48,853 nt of DNA from Verrucomicrobiota bacterium (GCA_027623095.1 JAQBVM010000009.1:1-48853), one strand, 5' to 3'. Counted from the first letter of the stretch, positions 20,301 through 24,863 are shown. Notes: generated by a model from the sequence alone, not told the origin. A program made the numbers and translations.

Positions 20301-22497
20301 GGGCCACGTCCAGCCCGGTAATCATACTTCCGTCGCTCGATAGTAAAGTGGCTCCTGCTACATTCGCCGGCAGTTGATCGAATGCAGTACCGACCCCAGT
20401 TTCAAACAGCGGAACAAGGTTGCCCGGAATTCCGGTGCTAACGTCCACCAACATCTGCGGCCCCTTTTCGAACCCAAAGCTTCCCTCCAGAAAGGCAAAA
20501 TCGGAGAACCTTGCCAGTCCATACTCGATTTCCACTCCAAGTCTCTGATTACCGTCGGCAGTGACCTCGACGAAAACCTCGTTTCCATCGATATCCACGG
20601 CTCCAGTCGGAATAGCAAGTCCATCGGCTAGGGAATCGCCATCCGGGCCATCCGGATAGCTCGACTGCCAATCAATGACAGCGGGGCCGATATCCCCCGG
20701 CCAATTTTCAATATTATCGTTGAGGATAAATTCGACGCCTCGCGCTGTTGCCTTCAACAGGCCTGAGCCGCCGTCTTTGAACACGGCTCGATCCGCTTGA
20801 CCATATCCGCCCAAGAACGTTCTAATTCCTTGGACTGGAACTAATGAATTAGCGATAGCCAAGCCGAACTCAAGATCATCGACAACGAAACCGCTAAGAT
20901 CCGCCTGATCCTGGTAAGATTGAAGCGGATCGGGAATGTCCAATCCGATATACCCATCCAGACCCGCGCCGCCGATTGTCAGCATCGCCACATTCCAATC
21001 GGTGATCGCGGATAGGTTGTCCGAGATTTCGGCATTCAGCCCGTTTGCTGTGATGGCATCTCGGACGGGAGATACAAGCGCTGCGGCATTGCCGAGATTA
21101 GCGGGAATTCCAGTTCCCAGTGTGACCGTTTCCAGCGGCCGAATCCCAAAGGCAAAATCTCCCTTAAGGTAGAGGAAATCCGAAACCCGGAGCGTCACAT
21201 CCGAAATGACCGCCGTTAAGTCAGGGAAATAATCACTGAGCAGCTTGCCGAATGCATCCAGCCCCTCGTCCGTCCCAATTTGAATATCCATCGCACTCGC
21301 GCCGGGAACTTCTTTGACGATCAAACTCAATTTGCCTTGAATCGAATCGTCGATGTCAAAGTAGAGGCTGCCGTCGCCGAAGCCGAACATCCCGGAAGCG
21401 TCAGTGAAAGCGCCCGCGAGGAGGCCGCCATAAGTGAGGATCTCGAAAGAATCACCGGCAGCCGGGAGAAAGCCATTTAGCAGTTCGATATTCAGCGTCC
21501 CAGCAAGCGCAACATTCCCGCTTGCCTGAACCTGATCATGACCATCCGGAGCGCCAGCGCCGCCGTTTCCGCCAATCTCTATTTGGATGGTGCCGGCGGC
21601 ATCGACCGTGAAATCCCCGTCAACGCTGACAATCCCCGGTGAGTTTCCAGGACTCAACAATCCGTCTAAAAAAACATTTCCAAGTATTTCACCATTTCCG
21701 CTTAAAACATCATTTGAGCTCAGATCGAGATTCCCGTTGGCATCCAACGGGGCCTCAGGAGTAAGATGGATTCTTCGGCTCTCAGGTTGTCCGAGAATTT
21801 CCAAGGCGTTCTCCCCACCGGAGGCGTCGATTATCGATTCTAGGAGACTGTCGGACGGACGCGTTCCATGGCTGACTCGAAGCGCCTGTCTGGGACTCAG
21901 TGAGCGAGAATCCGGATCAATTAAGGAATAAAAACCCGAAGAAGAAGAGGTAAAAGCCGAGCGCAGCTCATTCGCTGCCTCGATATCGAGCCCTTGAAAA
22001 TGGGAAGAATACACTGAAAACCCAGCAAAATTGCCCTCCGGAGGTCCGTTTGCGGAATGAAGCGTCTCGATCAACTCGTCTGTTTTAGACTTAAGAGAAA
22101 GGATTCTATCGATCCTAGAGAGTTCGCCAGGTTCTCTTTCGGTTTCGGAAAAATTCGAATTTGCGGAAGGGGAAACGCTCGTTTCTTCTGCTTGAGAAAC
22201 GGCGGGATCGGATTCGGAATGGCCAGCCTGAATATCCTCCGTGACGCCGGTTTCTTCCGCCGCGTCCGCCGTTCCATCGAGCGGATCAAAGACTTCACCG
22301 AGATTTTCAGGAAAGATATCAAAGCCGTTTGAAGACAAGCCCGCGTCTTGTTTCCCCAAACTTTCGTGCTCCTCCACCACATAACTATCCAGCGACAATG
22401 ACTCCCCTGAATTCAGGAGCACGCCCGGATCGGCAGACAAAAGTAGCCTAGGCTCTAATGCCTCCAACTTAAACTGGTTGTTGATCTGCGGACGCAA
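1..22497 (-). CDS. Giant LEPR-XLL / haemagglutinin-like / RTX repeat protein, C terminus beyond window edge
   Basis: One reading frame is open on the minus strand from a TTG at 22497 to base 1 (7,499 codons) with no stop. I read it directly, checking the low-repeat stretch 8700-10080 line by line. Residues 11-23 (LEALEPRLLLSAD) are the LEPR-XLL motif known at the N terminus of very long bacterial proteins. Then come an acidic Ser/Glu-rich linker (about 24-190), a beta-sandwich-like segment (about 280-380), three related modules (about 403-1055), long Gly/Asn/Ser-rich beta-helix repeats like filamentous haemagglutinin (about 1970-3880 and 4670-6700), an aperiodic block (about 3883-4670) and RTX nonapeptides (about 6716 onward). 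A TGA lies two codons upstream of the TTG and the first in-frame ATG is over 300 codons in, so TTG is the best start; LEPR-XLL then sits where the family places it. Probable role: secreted or surface adhesin or matrix protein (inference). The secretion signal expected at the C terminus is outside the window. Confidence 0.95.
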   Translation of the reverse strand, partial: MRPQINNQFKLEALEPRLLLSADPGVLLNSGESLSLDSYVVEEHESLGKQDAGLSSNGFDIFPENLGEVFDPLDGTADAAEETGVTEDIQAGHSESDPAVSQAEETSVSPSANSNFSETEREPGELSRIDRILSLKSKTDELIETLHSANGPPEGNFAGFSVYSSHFQGLDIEAANELRSAFTSSSSGFYSLIDPDSRSLSPRQALRVSHGTRPSDSLLESIIDASGGENALEILGQPESRRIHLTPEAPLDANGNLDLSSNDVLSGNGEILGNVFLDGLLSPGNSPGIVSVDGDFTVDAAGTIQIEIGGNGGAGAPDGHDQVQASGNVALAGTLNIELLNGFLPAAGDSFEILTYGGLLAGAFTDASGMFGFGDGSLYFDIDDSIQGKLSLIVKEVPGASAMDIQIGTDEGLDAFGKLLSDYFPDLTAVISDVTLRVSDFLYLKGDFAFGIRPLETVTLGTGIPANLGNAAALVSPVRDAITANGLNAEISDNLSAITDWNVAMLTIGGAGLDGYIGLDIPDPLQSYQDQADLSGFVVDDLEFGLAIANSLVPVQGIRTFLGGYGQADRAVFKDGGSGLLKATARGVEFILNDNIENWPGDIGPAVIDWQSSYPDGPDGDSLADGLAIPTGAVDIDGNEVFVEVTADGNQRLGVEIEYGLARFSDFAFLEGSFGFEKGPQMLVDVSTGIPGNLVPLFETGVGTAFDQLPANVAGATLLSSDGSMITGLDVARMRIGGSNLSAFFGAGLSIEDSGILDTINAAGFDSSSRPLQAYLSGADSGNLYGFRVPRVDFAGALFDPTLNSAFKALGIPFQIPNFTAAKATAAGFDFIGLEEVLTVEGQNVTFKLNNGEEWDIQGAKFGPPVVDFSLTFDEDLNNNGVSDPEDQDLNGDGELNVGDGFYAVPTGGVDANGDPVFINLDYGGDQRIGVEIGFAEVTVAGLAAFTGGVEFEKGPRTQATLSTGQTTEVEVTTLAASNAYGFVGFSGPYWRDTNGDNQIITAQNDPDRDTPNAQAVGLSLEGVDFGFALMQPTLAIGPAGGAVSFGALKANVDQVQFVGANFLTANIQDLGIDLNFGRAGAAPFPAVNLKTTFPADPGNDKPQAGLVLTPGSESIVLDYSNSISSVHFNGTIGLKLPGTNISVVALDGAYLAETTTTQISILADANVQIGPSELNLFDLSGIGALAIKRTGFATDFEVGLSVGGGSVLSDVFGLDAKARIIANTTSQNQSVFVPDTFKSQLSSTAKSRLTPNPSGPGSVFVVPKGAPKPDGSNAVAAPYVVLSASGSLDFGDGFATMDTDFFFGMTPTSVDVSFEGNLSVSLLGSFHAEGGLGIDASGISGSITVSANSSNSGIPGIDFDTSYQLEVNTKSGSSTIDRPSVNPSTGEASGGTESVQIDGHSVRLFAYGDLAIEDVLEISGVFVLSGSTSGIELLATGTLNIDLLGGVAVNGAIELTHSGAAAYFDLGGSITPDFGADVGLGFSGDLRLELNTSGSTKTVGSVEIAPGIRISFKGDLEFLGFAEAAGTLVITIGGGEYGFKFELVFAIGPIEVETKGNGVIKDDGIVLDTSVDFEGSVLGILGIEASGDLEINTTTTDSKSPEISAHTFRLDLDGEIDIAGNFLIEADFVVEVRDGEWRADIKSSIEVFDFIGMDLEGTINSEGEFKFNLSAEVVIGVEGTGLFGGLEMEMSFTDKNGVDLFGNGSYKVDFDGEGFLEVQLFDVTLARASINIDFEEVDLASLPFPIPGLDGVALGRVTIEACVYVADEDAEQCQEFVIGTFGVVPPPPVELGSVSNGTLTLNVGDRADRRGVEEDNIDEIFKIRVIDEPVSSSGQTVQISAFGRRQVLENVTSIEGDFWAGTDAVEIDNDFTGPVEFSMGTGSDTVNHFGPGDAEIDMGSGSGQVRMPQADGTIITGEKNDTILLGSGTVTVIAGTVDSAKIGNDTISNATGDVQLDYGAFNGGFSGTVSSFAADLSANGGSLELENSVVNDWILGSGDDDITFEGLSNRTLNIENQGNGSDHLAFGLLSNTTLNLDDSGGGDDSLSIDVDSTGGNLIVDRTQSIVGSSTVNFELGHEGLTIKDAAAHTNLVTTQNGGKIDLEAVRFSLNASSITSPEIRAGGISLSATGAGGNIDLFGDLLISTSGPSEITLSAANGQIRLDDTDIRGAGAALNVNARGVSNLFDTTVAAATINLTGTGSTTNIVLRETDDLNSNGIVSNAGIIDLKLAARDSRLSLDSGQLGSNGAGKDILLLVGDLDFKGGNGTVFGTGQLTIQPTETAWNYRLGSAGETAGGTDHARDAYANTLEMSMRDMAALRDGFSKVTIGRSDPGNSMIIGDAFHSLQVKATTQPRDVNAALKDETVFLTDVLEISGDIQAPSDSVEFHARTAKISRVNLHTPEAGSDSGVSARNVLFDVQEQMLIGGWVIGSVGVAINVSNSTGVNNISTPGDGLNSLTTDVGSRIESLNAGSTITINTNASIRVAGLIEVHGTGSALDLNSPTLVKLLEGAVVAGRDAGALLDLEAGQSLSMESGSAVTAGAVFDNSSGSPVPVLVGLGADVILTSANEMKIGGSVTSADELTIRAGGSLLDHSVTFNQIKAVDPEAFLIGHRSYSLFLTGTITTLGPDRLLRLAAEDDVILRGNINVLGANSDLLIQSNVWVYVEGFIKVTDDVQILGGLGPDGTNLNGAEPRGTSIYVHATAQITTSAAGSSIDVRGAKDVDLFGALIAGGKPTATGVSFTGDDAVLSVTAGQQLYVATGLLASHTVNATGGTAGADDVNLAGDPLGFIVTTAGGMTAGGLSSSGTDGSVNLRGTGDLEMLGTIISGGKLVQTFDAGGNLLSQAVEWATEPSARPSAVLIQVPGRAFVGGLTKNAQGEVVETGGFIRAGKQIEVIGGTHSSGTGVLVHPASEITTNDPNGVIIFRSGADAEVNGLVVPGGRVDTINDPTGSFLGRVPVLFGGDSVLRIEAAKQIRIGLEMQAGKLIDLVGGSNSSGRGIVMLGSGRLVTARPDSRINLNAPGRVDILAPAHTNEIEPAGFIATADGKLAADVRIDFFVNKVDFEYAGSVTVPAAATADNDNVADLVEDIEAAIAAASYTVTRSDNASFSVGDPYLNVADDPSTPGVDPDLDMKLKNGKLLFTGPYQFKIRDTSVNAGLLGLSDLAGGTRSSGLLRAIEAPGAGSVVSIGAPAGPNGKLYIAGKVLGHDEIKLFSGVSPDGVDIDLDFTGVLETVKGSIGFNAGVVGEIKGDVLARGDGSDVNLGSKQSLIVRGLIEADDQITVSSGQNIVPGEVSVAIEATSKIRSLGGGGQIAITGLNDVNINGVVGPGSVNLDLLRIEATHGNLTVTSAAGRIESDAIIELAGAAITVAGSVKGTGATPATDDFEFQINGSASVLVTGEIDVAGSARITGPNAIDLYDATVTTGERMLLNSNGNVGLGRIDRSGPTPVQRGAVIQTGSLFELTTQGSVSIGAGAQILARADQSRIAITARDLSLTGALHAGGALNESAKVVWTGRNGAVDIDVTDWLTIGGDGVDAAGKTVVVGGSILATGRIDLGVSNGSLLMNAKSLLRTDATGAGTLVNPIGPSSISIQTSGDLQIHGLIEALDDGSDISLTAGGLVTLDGFVQADDDVTVTGGTSQSTVSIWVTEFVFTKDASGGEVRVSGGTLNTGNGGSITLTGTQTVLLNGTVGQPRSVEVGLVADVAAITVTTAGDIFVSGTVDASDHIALNGKNVTVLNNGTVHGRGAAAVVELFAPTGSVLVIGGNASVESAVLAHLFAGVIHIEGVITASGTLGRVLLNAVTQVTIVGTINSSGDIDLHAGVGVAWTPAKLLSNDKKSSDLAPASVTISGSGKLNATGNVRVIAGNDFNVLADAALADKKKWQQIPIISQEPAIISIVTGSRTVTNGFILVPRINWVETEVIEQVGTEEVKIGDVFHTMDITLTQDGYYNGTTKTKREWFIGGVDYFNNNQNLWGNAGTPASTATFNELNDAQRLKVLEHLGYKRLFNFSFANPQEYRVINGSPSVSNWTPPWKNNRLVYLNPTQLPDLSDKWIRLPEGALDDVLRLVSQGQTDPFQETVGTFRDQAVVRYTQDRSTLVSTSGPTFYTDDDSSPARWNVTDAREGKRTYTLTDGVTGSQPHAPDWSTAETPDLQRTNPVTISFSPNDVEGLGGIVSDAFEIPQISGLRVYPSTTSKFPFDDIYNLFDPADLKTVLLKDGFEQVNDLVITEEIESNQPFGDPVIKTTTYRHFARNSEHFLYPLAEPDVNGGLRPIHYSMDSRFDFADASQIVVQKSDLITTFGVVSDSTFGFNSGVEAIRPGASGNFTLLKLESVVDALQQSGYTLQNEQPVINGITYDEYYKSSARRILLVPVVGDDEYPAYGELLFQREVQFPDINGVNIISPSGYNSSTATINNGRQVFTYTRDVGKITYLPQYSFQATASWDVSGETILDFLGITIPKYFGEDVDVDLNFHNSDVKGTRGSETRSSLVVGQNSERVVEVHMFNLIDILGNKGSARVDVNVSITNVGVAPMFVNGFTIPASSTFSEQWSVTLSDGQRSSRSYNIFETSARVIEQQFDYEYNWTSIFQPIEDTRTTTRFQYVSTAEDVFGFRPRFETFNTQVKVVEEAVVTQWKTELITQDQVVFVTSRVFNKGLLRDFGTFGDDAVRAGGNVSIDAGRDVILSGVVNAYGSLSEIETKAGRDVTIVGSLPSVVNDPNTTLPALAEVKASSLVDIDAAGKVDVAVSGAVRVDNGGATALDRIELTAGTEMSVEGELFALEEIVLNANDDIQVKGTISAGHLVDINAGLDGTGSVIGSIFTDLSTFSGSQIDIDAGATQGTIDLTNGTLSTSGSINLTAPAGAVIHSGGLMRGDTLNANLKGGFSANASVKTANLVLTGKGDVTLTNQGNLVLNNAILPDGALKISAIGAFDGVSVQLSGGGDEDDFDLTTFPASNGLSSVTLRDVNIAGEGDLLVFAQNGSFATLGALVAHQVDLKIQGGITLNTNINDLAIRSTGLGDVNITHPGADPLTLRELEVLSGAIRITTGGTLILQSTILRTNAEANDITINAGGDIQFGALNAGVYAGTAADAAAMRLEFLNAALRSAGILGAGASDLNLAGAQALDATAVVPQLAAYYQSIGFNSSDANSEAQSLVTLTKTFTSLGDIELSASGSIIPTANTNGIPDLVAREIRLTAASIGRIEVAANALPGVHAANGDIEIIDLESVTENSQGLNRVDVTAANGSVSILALESIEILNIQAPAPGSSITVESRNGSVQVVEPSGGGVTINSGGRVTILAARTISVEGGVRAPDGPAFRAASLLIGENAELEGNTLALEADSSFVINGSMRITETIELVTNAGNISVEGGLEGTAGVLDEIVLIARGNRVTEGFAEGLWEYRDLNTSELYYKNDPEDGSGTVFEVIGGGLNPVTDASSLVLVPVRQLVQKVAKERATGYEMYTDPTGLVYTKDLVSGTIYQWQDSASQRYRFQAYDVNTGLFKTYFSTEQDPAAGTIYAANNTTVVTNTGELIFSPKFIVASNPGALDLTPVIESVLAGDIIFDGTDLAIAGDRIKLVAYGEIRAENLSLKATGAEGVLEVAAGSDIELNGAALEANKRFSLKSSVSSDPDGNFRVGSVIVNALIKGSDQTLDELGIEAGGDITLKADAQTSDSVTLTAGGKVQTSEAARITTNNLAISAGAGINVKSNVVNLTAQVTGAGDLTVSDSTAINLNNASAIQGSVNVSAAGNIVVAQDVTASSEVALSSSGGAVRGGSIIASRATLNAATGIGDLNVVSTAVAELAASTAGGNIHLQNNRAGAVTVSSLSALNGDVRMRQLSADSLSVGSVAVNGGDVLIDLASGNGSALTVANVATGKLVTLISSGSAALTGAISLTGPNADGNAGLSIVAGSTITMAQGASVNTQGSHVRMSAGSNVTIAGINAGAGVVSVLSQTGSLLDGGDASVDIQAGALRVNAGAGVGMLGAGADNALEVSTPVLSLVSGLGGANLVNAGALQIGSVGVSVRAVDFNGGSQVLTDSVQAGLVSGGTVVVRTASGDLAVSRAVDVKGDLNLSSAGQLVLGDGLKAANTFLSAVNDATIGAGVTLATTGTFMIRSASGAVTMDGSSAATVANKNARIEARENIVISRLDAGAGSVSLVSANGSIIDAGTPTANVKAAKLRVDAGVSAGSGAAPIKSEVGTIAGLAGGNSVYLENHGSIVIGAISPIDVGEIESDGTLIVVRDPATMTGLTTRPDSNGSIVVRALGGSITVNDAVATDRSGNVLLESDNAGITLNTNVTSGSGHVSVLAGAGVIQSADIRTGGGTIDVQGSGGSIAMSGGAAAMSGGGNIRYRASQNITLSSLNAGGGSISLRADTGWIRDANEQAANLIASAARIETAGDVGAEANAIETTLATIAIAAGGNVFLAESDGIAIGTVGPVAANRVQSNASTIILTDTGNLVGASAAASAVTLSAGGAINVAVPVAVTDLSLQTTSGDVTLQGLVTASGSVAINAAGAVLDGNGDAVNVIADGLTVTSVSGMGSGNALETKIKNFHAANSTSGNIELINESGLAVSGITSGGAGNVILTNMGAATISGNVVGGGEIEFGINGGLTINADVTAEHDVTLTANETDPAAADDDITLTANGSILSRNGNILLQAGDDISTAVGSSLSAPNGSLTITMDFGDNDPFGASSNLQGTVASNLNLILGGPADDVIDASNLTQPLVIIGGQGNDNITAGQGPDVIYGGPGNDTINGNAGADIVIGGAGTDTLRGGTGNDIIIGDQAELTIGGTVFDLQSQFVSDIGGADDNIDGEAGDDILVGDSGRVEMDADKHVTLVRTIDPGTGANDVIAGGDGDDTAFGGAGVDQLNGGLGKNVLLGDMGVIRLTPAGLRIEITSTDVSVGANDVINSGAGDDVIIGGFGADTIHGGAGNDDILGDNGRLTYTNGALTEIATTDPAEGAADDLNGGEGDDTIFGGSGVDQISGGSGRNILIGDQGKIVLTESGERIQVTTTFNNIGAEDVITSGEGDDVIIGGFGADTINGGAGNDTILGDNGVLDYTNGNLTSIATADPATGAGDVLDGGAGNDTIFGGSGVDQISGGSGRNILIGDQGTIVLAESGERIQVTTTFNDTGANDTINSGDGDDTIIGGFGSDIINGGAGNDDILGDNGVLDYTGGVLTLITTADPSNGSGDIIDGADGNDTIIGGTGADQITGGADTNIILGDQGVILFAATGERVEVRTTDHAFGADDLINSGTGDDVILGGSGSDPIQAGGGDDIVLGDNGRLVYTGGQVTLITTDDPASGAAETINGGEGSDTIFGGTGADTLTGDVGNDILVGDHGSITFAANGDRIEIKTIDTGLGANDGITGAEGDDIILGGFGADTLAGNIGNDVVLGDNGRLGYTGGQLTLIATIDPAFGDTDLINGNEGDDILLGGAGAETIDAAEGHNIVMGDNGELTFDGASGQLISATSIATAIGGNDTITAGAG
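2353..8489 (-). repeat. Beta-helix repeats, second block (haemagglutinin-like)
   Basis: Repeats of the same general type as the first block resume after the aperiodic domain, with motifs such as GxVxLxAGxxIxxxGxI and NAGDIxxxAxxLxxS. They continue until the change to RTX repeats near base 2352. Confidence 0.8.
8490..10850 (-). other. Aperiodic insert domain within the giant protein
   Basis: About residues 3883-4670 break the repeat pattern. The sequence becomes rich in aromatic and charged residues (for example FHTMDITLTQDGYYN, KREWFIGGVDYFNNN, NWTPPWKNNRLVYLNP), and the DNA at roughly 8.7-10.0 kb is visibly more AT-rich than its flanks. The frame stays open throughout, so it is part of the same protein. 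It may be a ligand-binding or structural domain between two beta-helices; the family was not recognised. Confidence 0.75.
10851..16600 (-). repeat. Beta-helix repeats, first block (haemagglutinin-like)
   Basis: The translation is a run of short irregular repeats of the type GxLxLTAGGxIxVxGxIxAxxDIxLxA, rich in Gly, Ala, Thr, Val, Asn and Asp with almost no Cys. This is the pattern of right-handed beta-helix passengers such as filamentous haemagglutinin. No catalytic motif was recognised. Confidence 0.8.
19330..21290 (-). repeat. Three diverged protein modules in the giant protein
   Basis: Three related segments of roughly 230-270 residues each contain an FxxGxFxFxxGP-like core followed by a TGIP or TG(Q)T segment: FLYLKGDFAFGIRP near 21170, FAFLEGSFGFEKGP near 20490 and LAAFTGGVEFEKGP near 19670. 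Copies 2 and 3 are preceded by a similar VDxxGxxVFxxxxxxGxQRxGVEI segment. Function unknown; the module is predicted to be all-beta. Confidence 0.75.
22429..22467 (-). other. LEPR-XLL N-terminal motif of the giant protein
   Basis: Residues 11-23 read LEALEPRLLLSAD. The LEPR-XLL family is known for this short N-terminal motif on exceptionally long proteins and is thought to act in sorting. Its position fixes the N terminus and argues for the TTG start ten codons upstream. Confidence 0.9.
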
Positions 22498-22714
22498 TGG
22501 TCAGTCCCAAGTTGCCCGAATGAACTTCAAATGCTGTAAAACTTCGACCGCTGTAAATCTGAAGTAGCGCAGTTCTTAGCATGCCTTTCAGAATCGTTGC
22601 AAGAAGAAATTTAACGTTTTTTGGCCTGCATCTTGCAATAACTGTGAATGCCGCCAAACCTCTGACATCAGTGAAACCGCTCATTTCGCAGAAGAACAAA
22701 TGCAGTCCCAATTC

Positions 22715-22734
22715 CTCTCATGCTCACATGAGAG
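22715..22734. other. Perfect 8-bp hairpin in the giant-gene leader
   Basis: CTCTCATG and CATGAGAG are perfect inverted arms around a four-base loop. There is no following T-tract on the minus strand, so it is more likely an operator or RNA hairpin than a classical terminator. Confidence 0.45.
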
Positions 22735-22740
22735 ATCAAA

Positions 22741-22759
22741 AGCAAGATCAAGAGCAAGA
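22741..22759. repeat. Dispersed 19-base motif, copy 1
   Basis: AGCAAGATCAAGAGCAAGA occurs here and, as inverted arms, at 43042-43111. It is a low-complexity purine-rich word but is identical over 19 bases. Confidence 0.5.
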
Positions 22760-22872
22760 AGGAAGGGAATTGAATTCGCAATTGTTGCTGGTGAAAAACC
22801 GCGAGTTTGCTGAGTTCTGAATTTAACACAGTCAAGCTGTTCGATCGTCCGAAAAAGAGTCGAAAAGACGGG

Positions 22873-24003
22873 TTACACCAGCTTCTTGTATTCCTTGGAC
22901 TCGGAGAGCTTTTTCACCAATTCTTTCACCTTTTGCGACTGGCTTTTGTGCGCCAAAAGCGTCGCGTCGTCCGTCATCACCAGAATCGAATCGCGTAATC
23001 CAACAACGGCAATCGGTGTTCGAGATTTGGTGCGCGCATCGAATATAATATTCCGGGCGGCATCCACATGAATGAAATTACCTATGGCGCAGTTGCCTGC
23101 GGAATCCGGTTTCAAATGACGAGCCAGCGCGTTCCATGATCCGAGATCATCCCAGTCAAAGTCACCGTCGGCGACTACCACATTCTGAGCCGGTTCAAGC
23201 AGCGCGTAATCAACGGAAATCTTTTTGATATTGGGATAATCTTTGGCAAGGAGCCGCGCGAGCTTGGCTGGAATTGGCGCGGCTTTAAACCAACGCTGGC
23301 AGGCGTCAAACATCTCGGGTTGATGTTTCTGAAGCCCTTCGGTGATCGTGATAAACGACCAGACAAACATTCCCGCGTTCCATCGATGATGGCCGCTATT
23401 CAGATATTCCACTGCCTTTTCAAAATTGGGTTTTTCGACAAACTGTTGGGCTCGGTGAAACACTGTTTTGTATCGCTTAACCCCATGCGGCGGCGGGAGG
23501 GGTTCGCCCACGTGGATATAGCCATATCCTGTCGCTGGTTCCGTCGGTTTGATTCCGATGGTCACAATCGCTTGCCCGCGCCCGGCCAAATCAAACGCAT
23601 CGGCCAAGACTTGCTGAAAGATCTTCTCGTTGGGAATCACGTGATCCGCCGGGAGCACCGCCATGACGGCAGTCGTCGAGCGGGAGCCAACGATCGCGGC
23701 ACCCAGCGTGACGGCGGCGCAAGTGTCTCGCCCCACAGGCTCGGCAATGACGTTCTCCTTCGGCAGCTTCGGGAGTTGTTTGCGAACCTCCGACGCCTGG
23801 ACAGCGTTTGTGATCACCAAAACATTCCTGTGTGGGACGAGCGGTTGAACGCGATCGACCGCTTGCTGGAGGAACGATCGTTTGCCGAGAAGTGTGATCA
23901 GTTGTTTGGGCGTTTTTTCGCGGCTGACCGGCCAGAAACGTTCCCCGCGGCCGCCGGCCATAATAATGACGAAATGATCGTTGTTTCGTAATGGCTTCTT
24001 CAT
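22873..24003 (-). CDS. manC: Mannose-1-phosphate guanylyltransferase
   Basis: Makes GDP-mannose from mannose 1-phosphate and GTP, the precursor of mannosylated and fucosylated surface sugars. The N terminus has the nucleotidyltransferase signature AGGRGERFWPVSREKTPKQ (residues 16-34). NAGMFVW and the FDWDDLGSW segment typical of this family follow in the second half. At 376 residues it is the single-domain form, without the cupin isomerase domain of the bifunctional 470-residue enzymes. It starts nine bases after trpA, so it is probably the last gene of the nadC-birA-coaX-trpA-manC run. The giant surface protein lies just downstream, though no functional link is shown. Confidence 0.93.
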   Translation of the reverse strand: MKKPLRNNDHFVIIMAGGRGERFWPVSREKTPKQLITLLGKRSFLQQAVDRVQPLVPHRNVLVITNAVQASEVRKQLPKLPKENVIAEPVGRDTCAAVTLGAAIVGSRSTTAVMAVLPADHVIPNEKIFQQVLADAFDLAGRGQAIVTIGIKPTEPATGYGYIHVGEPLPPPHGVKRYKTVFHRAQQFVEKPNFEKAVEYLNSGHHRWNAGMFVWSFITITEGLQKHQPEMFDACQRWFKAAPIPAKLARLLAKDYPNIKKISVDYALLEPAQNVVVADGDFDWDDLGSWNALARHLKPDSAGNCAIGNFIHVDAARNIIFDARTKSRTPIAVVGLRDSILVMTDDATLLAHKSQSQKVKELVKKLSESKEYKKLV

Positions 24004-24012
24004 TTCACCGGA

Positions 24013-24807
24013 TTATCGAATCCCAGCAATCAAAGATTCCACAAACGCTGTTACTTTGGGAACCAGATCCTGGCTTTTTCCGTGCTCCGCGATTTTGTGG
24101 ACTATTGCGCTTCCAACAACGACCGCGTCGGCATTCTCGGCGACCAGCCTCGCCTGTTCTGGATTGGAGATTCCGAATCCAACGGCCACCGGCAGATCGG
24201 TGTGCGCGTGAATCTTGGCAGTCCTGTCGGCGATATTGGCAGCGACACTCTCCTGCATTCCAGTGACACCCTCTCGCGAGATATAGTAGATAAATCCAGT
24301 GCCGCGTTTGACGATTTTCTCAATTCGGTCCTCGGGCGTAGTGGGTGCGACCAAATAGATCACGGAAAGGCCAGCTTTCCGCATCAAACGCTCATAATCT
24401 CCCGACTCTTCGGGCGGAAGATCCAACACGAGAAAGCCATCGACGCCTGATTTCGCCGCGTCGCTTATGAATTTCTCGAGGCCATATCGGTGCAGCAGAT
24501 TGAAATAGACGTAGAGAACGATCGGTATCTGACATTCTTTTCTGATCCTGGAAACGGTTTCCAATACTCCCGAGGGAGTTGTCCCGGAGCTGAGCCCGCG
24601 CTGCGCTGCGAGTTGATTGACGAGCCCATCCGCCAACGGATCGCTGAACGGAACGCCCAACTCCAAAACATCAACGCCGACCCTGTCGAATGAAATCGCC
24701 AATGCCCGTGTGGCCTCGAGATCGGGATCCCCTGCCCCGATATAAACAACAAATCCCTTTCGAGACTGTTCCGCAAGCTGTGCAAACCGTTGAGCAATCC
24801 GATTCAT
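24013..24807 (-). CDS. trpA: Tryptophan synthase alpha chain
   Basis: The alpha subunit cleaves indole-3-glycerol phosphate to indole and glyceraldehyde 3-phosphate, and indole is passed to TrpB. The two catalytic acids fall at the standard positions, Glu49 in LELGVPFSDP and Asp60 in PLADG, and length (264) is normal. The usual DGP-x-IQ segment reads DGLVNQ here, and the early TAGDP motif reads GAGDP; both are mild departures. trpB is not adjacent, so the trp genes are dispersed. It sits between coaX (56 bases) and manC (9 bases), all on the minus strand. Confidence 0.95.
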   Translation of the reverse strand: MNRIAQRFAQLAEQSRKGFVVYIGAGDPDLEATRALAISFDRVGVDVLELGVPFSDPLADGLVNQLAAQRGLSSGTTPSGVLETVSRIRKECQIPIVLYVYFNLLHRYGLEKFISDAAKSGVDGFLVLDLPPEESGDYERLMRKAGLSVIYLVAPTTPEDRIEKIVKRGTGFIYYISREGVTGMQESVAANIADRTAKIHAHTDLPVAVGFGISNPEQARLVAENADAVVVGSAIVHKIAEHGKSQDLVPKVTAFVESLIAGIR

Positions 24808-24863
24808 GTGGGCGAAGTTTCTTCATTCACCCGCGCTGTTGCAAGAGACAAGTTTCCACAGGT

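Larger units (their letters stand above)
22498..22872. promoter_or_regulatory. 375-base leader between manC and the giant gene
   Basis: This gap lies upstream of the giant gene and downstream of manC. It holds a perfect hairpin (22715-22734) and a 19-base motif that recurs at the cassette array (22741-22759). A minus-strand frame at 22469-22711 has no recognisable product. No convincing sigma-70 promoter was identified. A weak GGGA lies about 10 bases before the TTG start. Confidence 0.4.

Noticed and set aside
22469..22711. 80-codon minus-strand frame just before the giant gene, possible frameshifted N terminus
   Set aside because: It is in another frame and ends inside the giant gene, and LEPR-XLL proteins do not need an extra N-terminal part.
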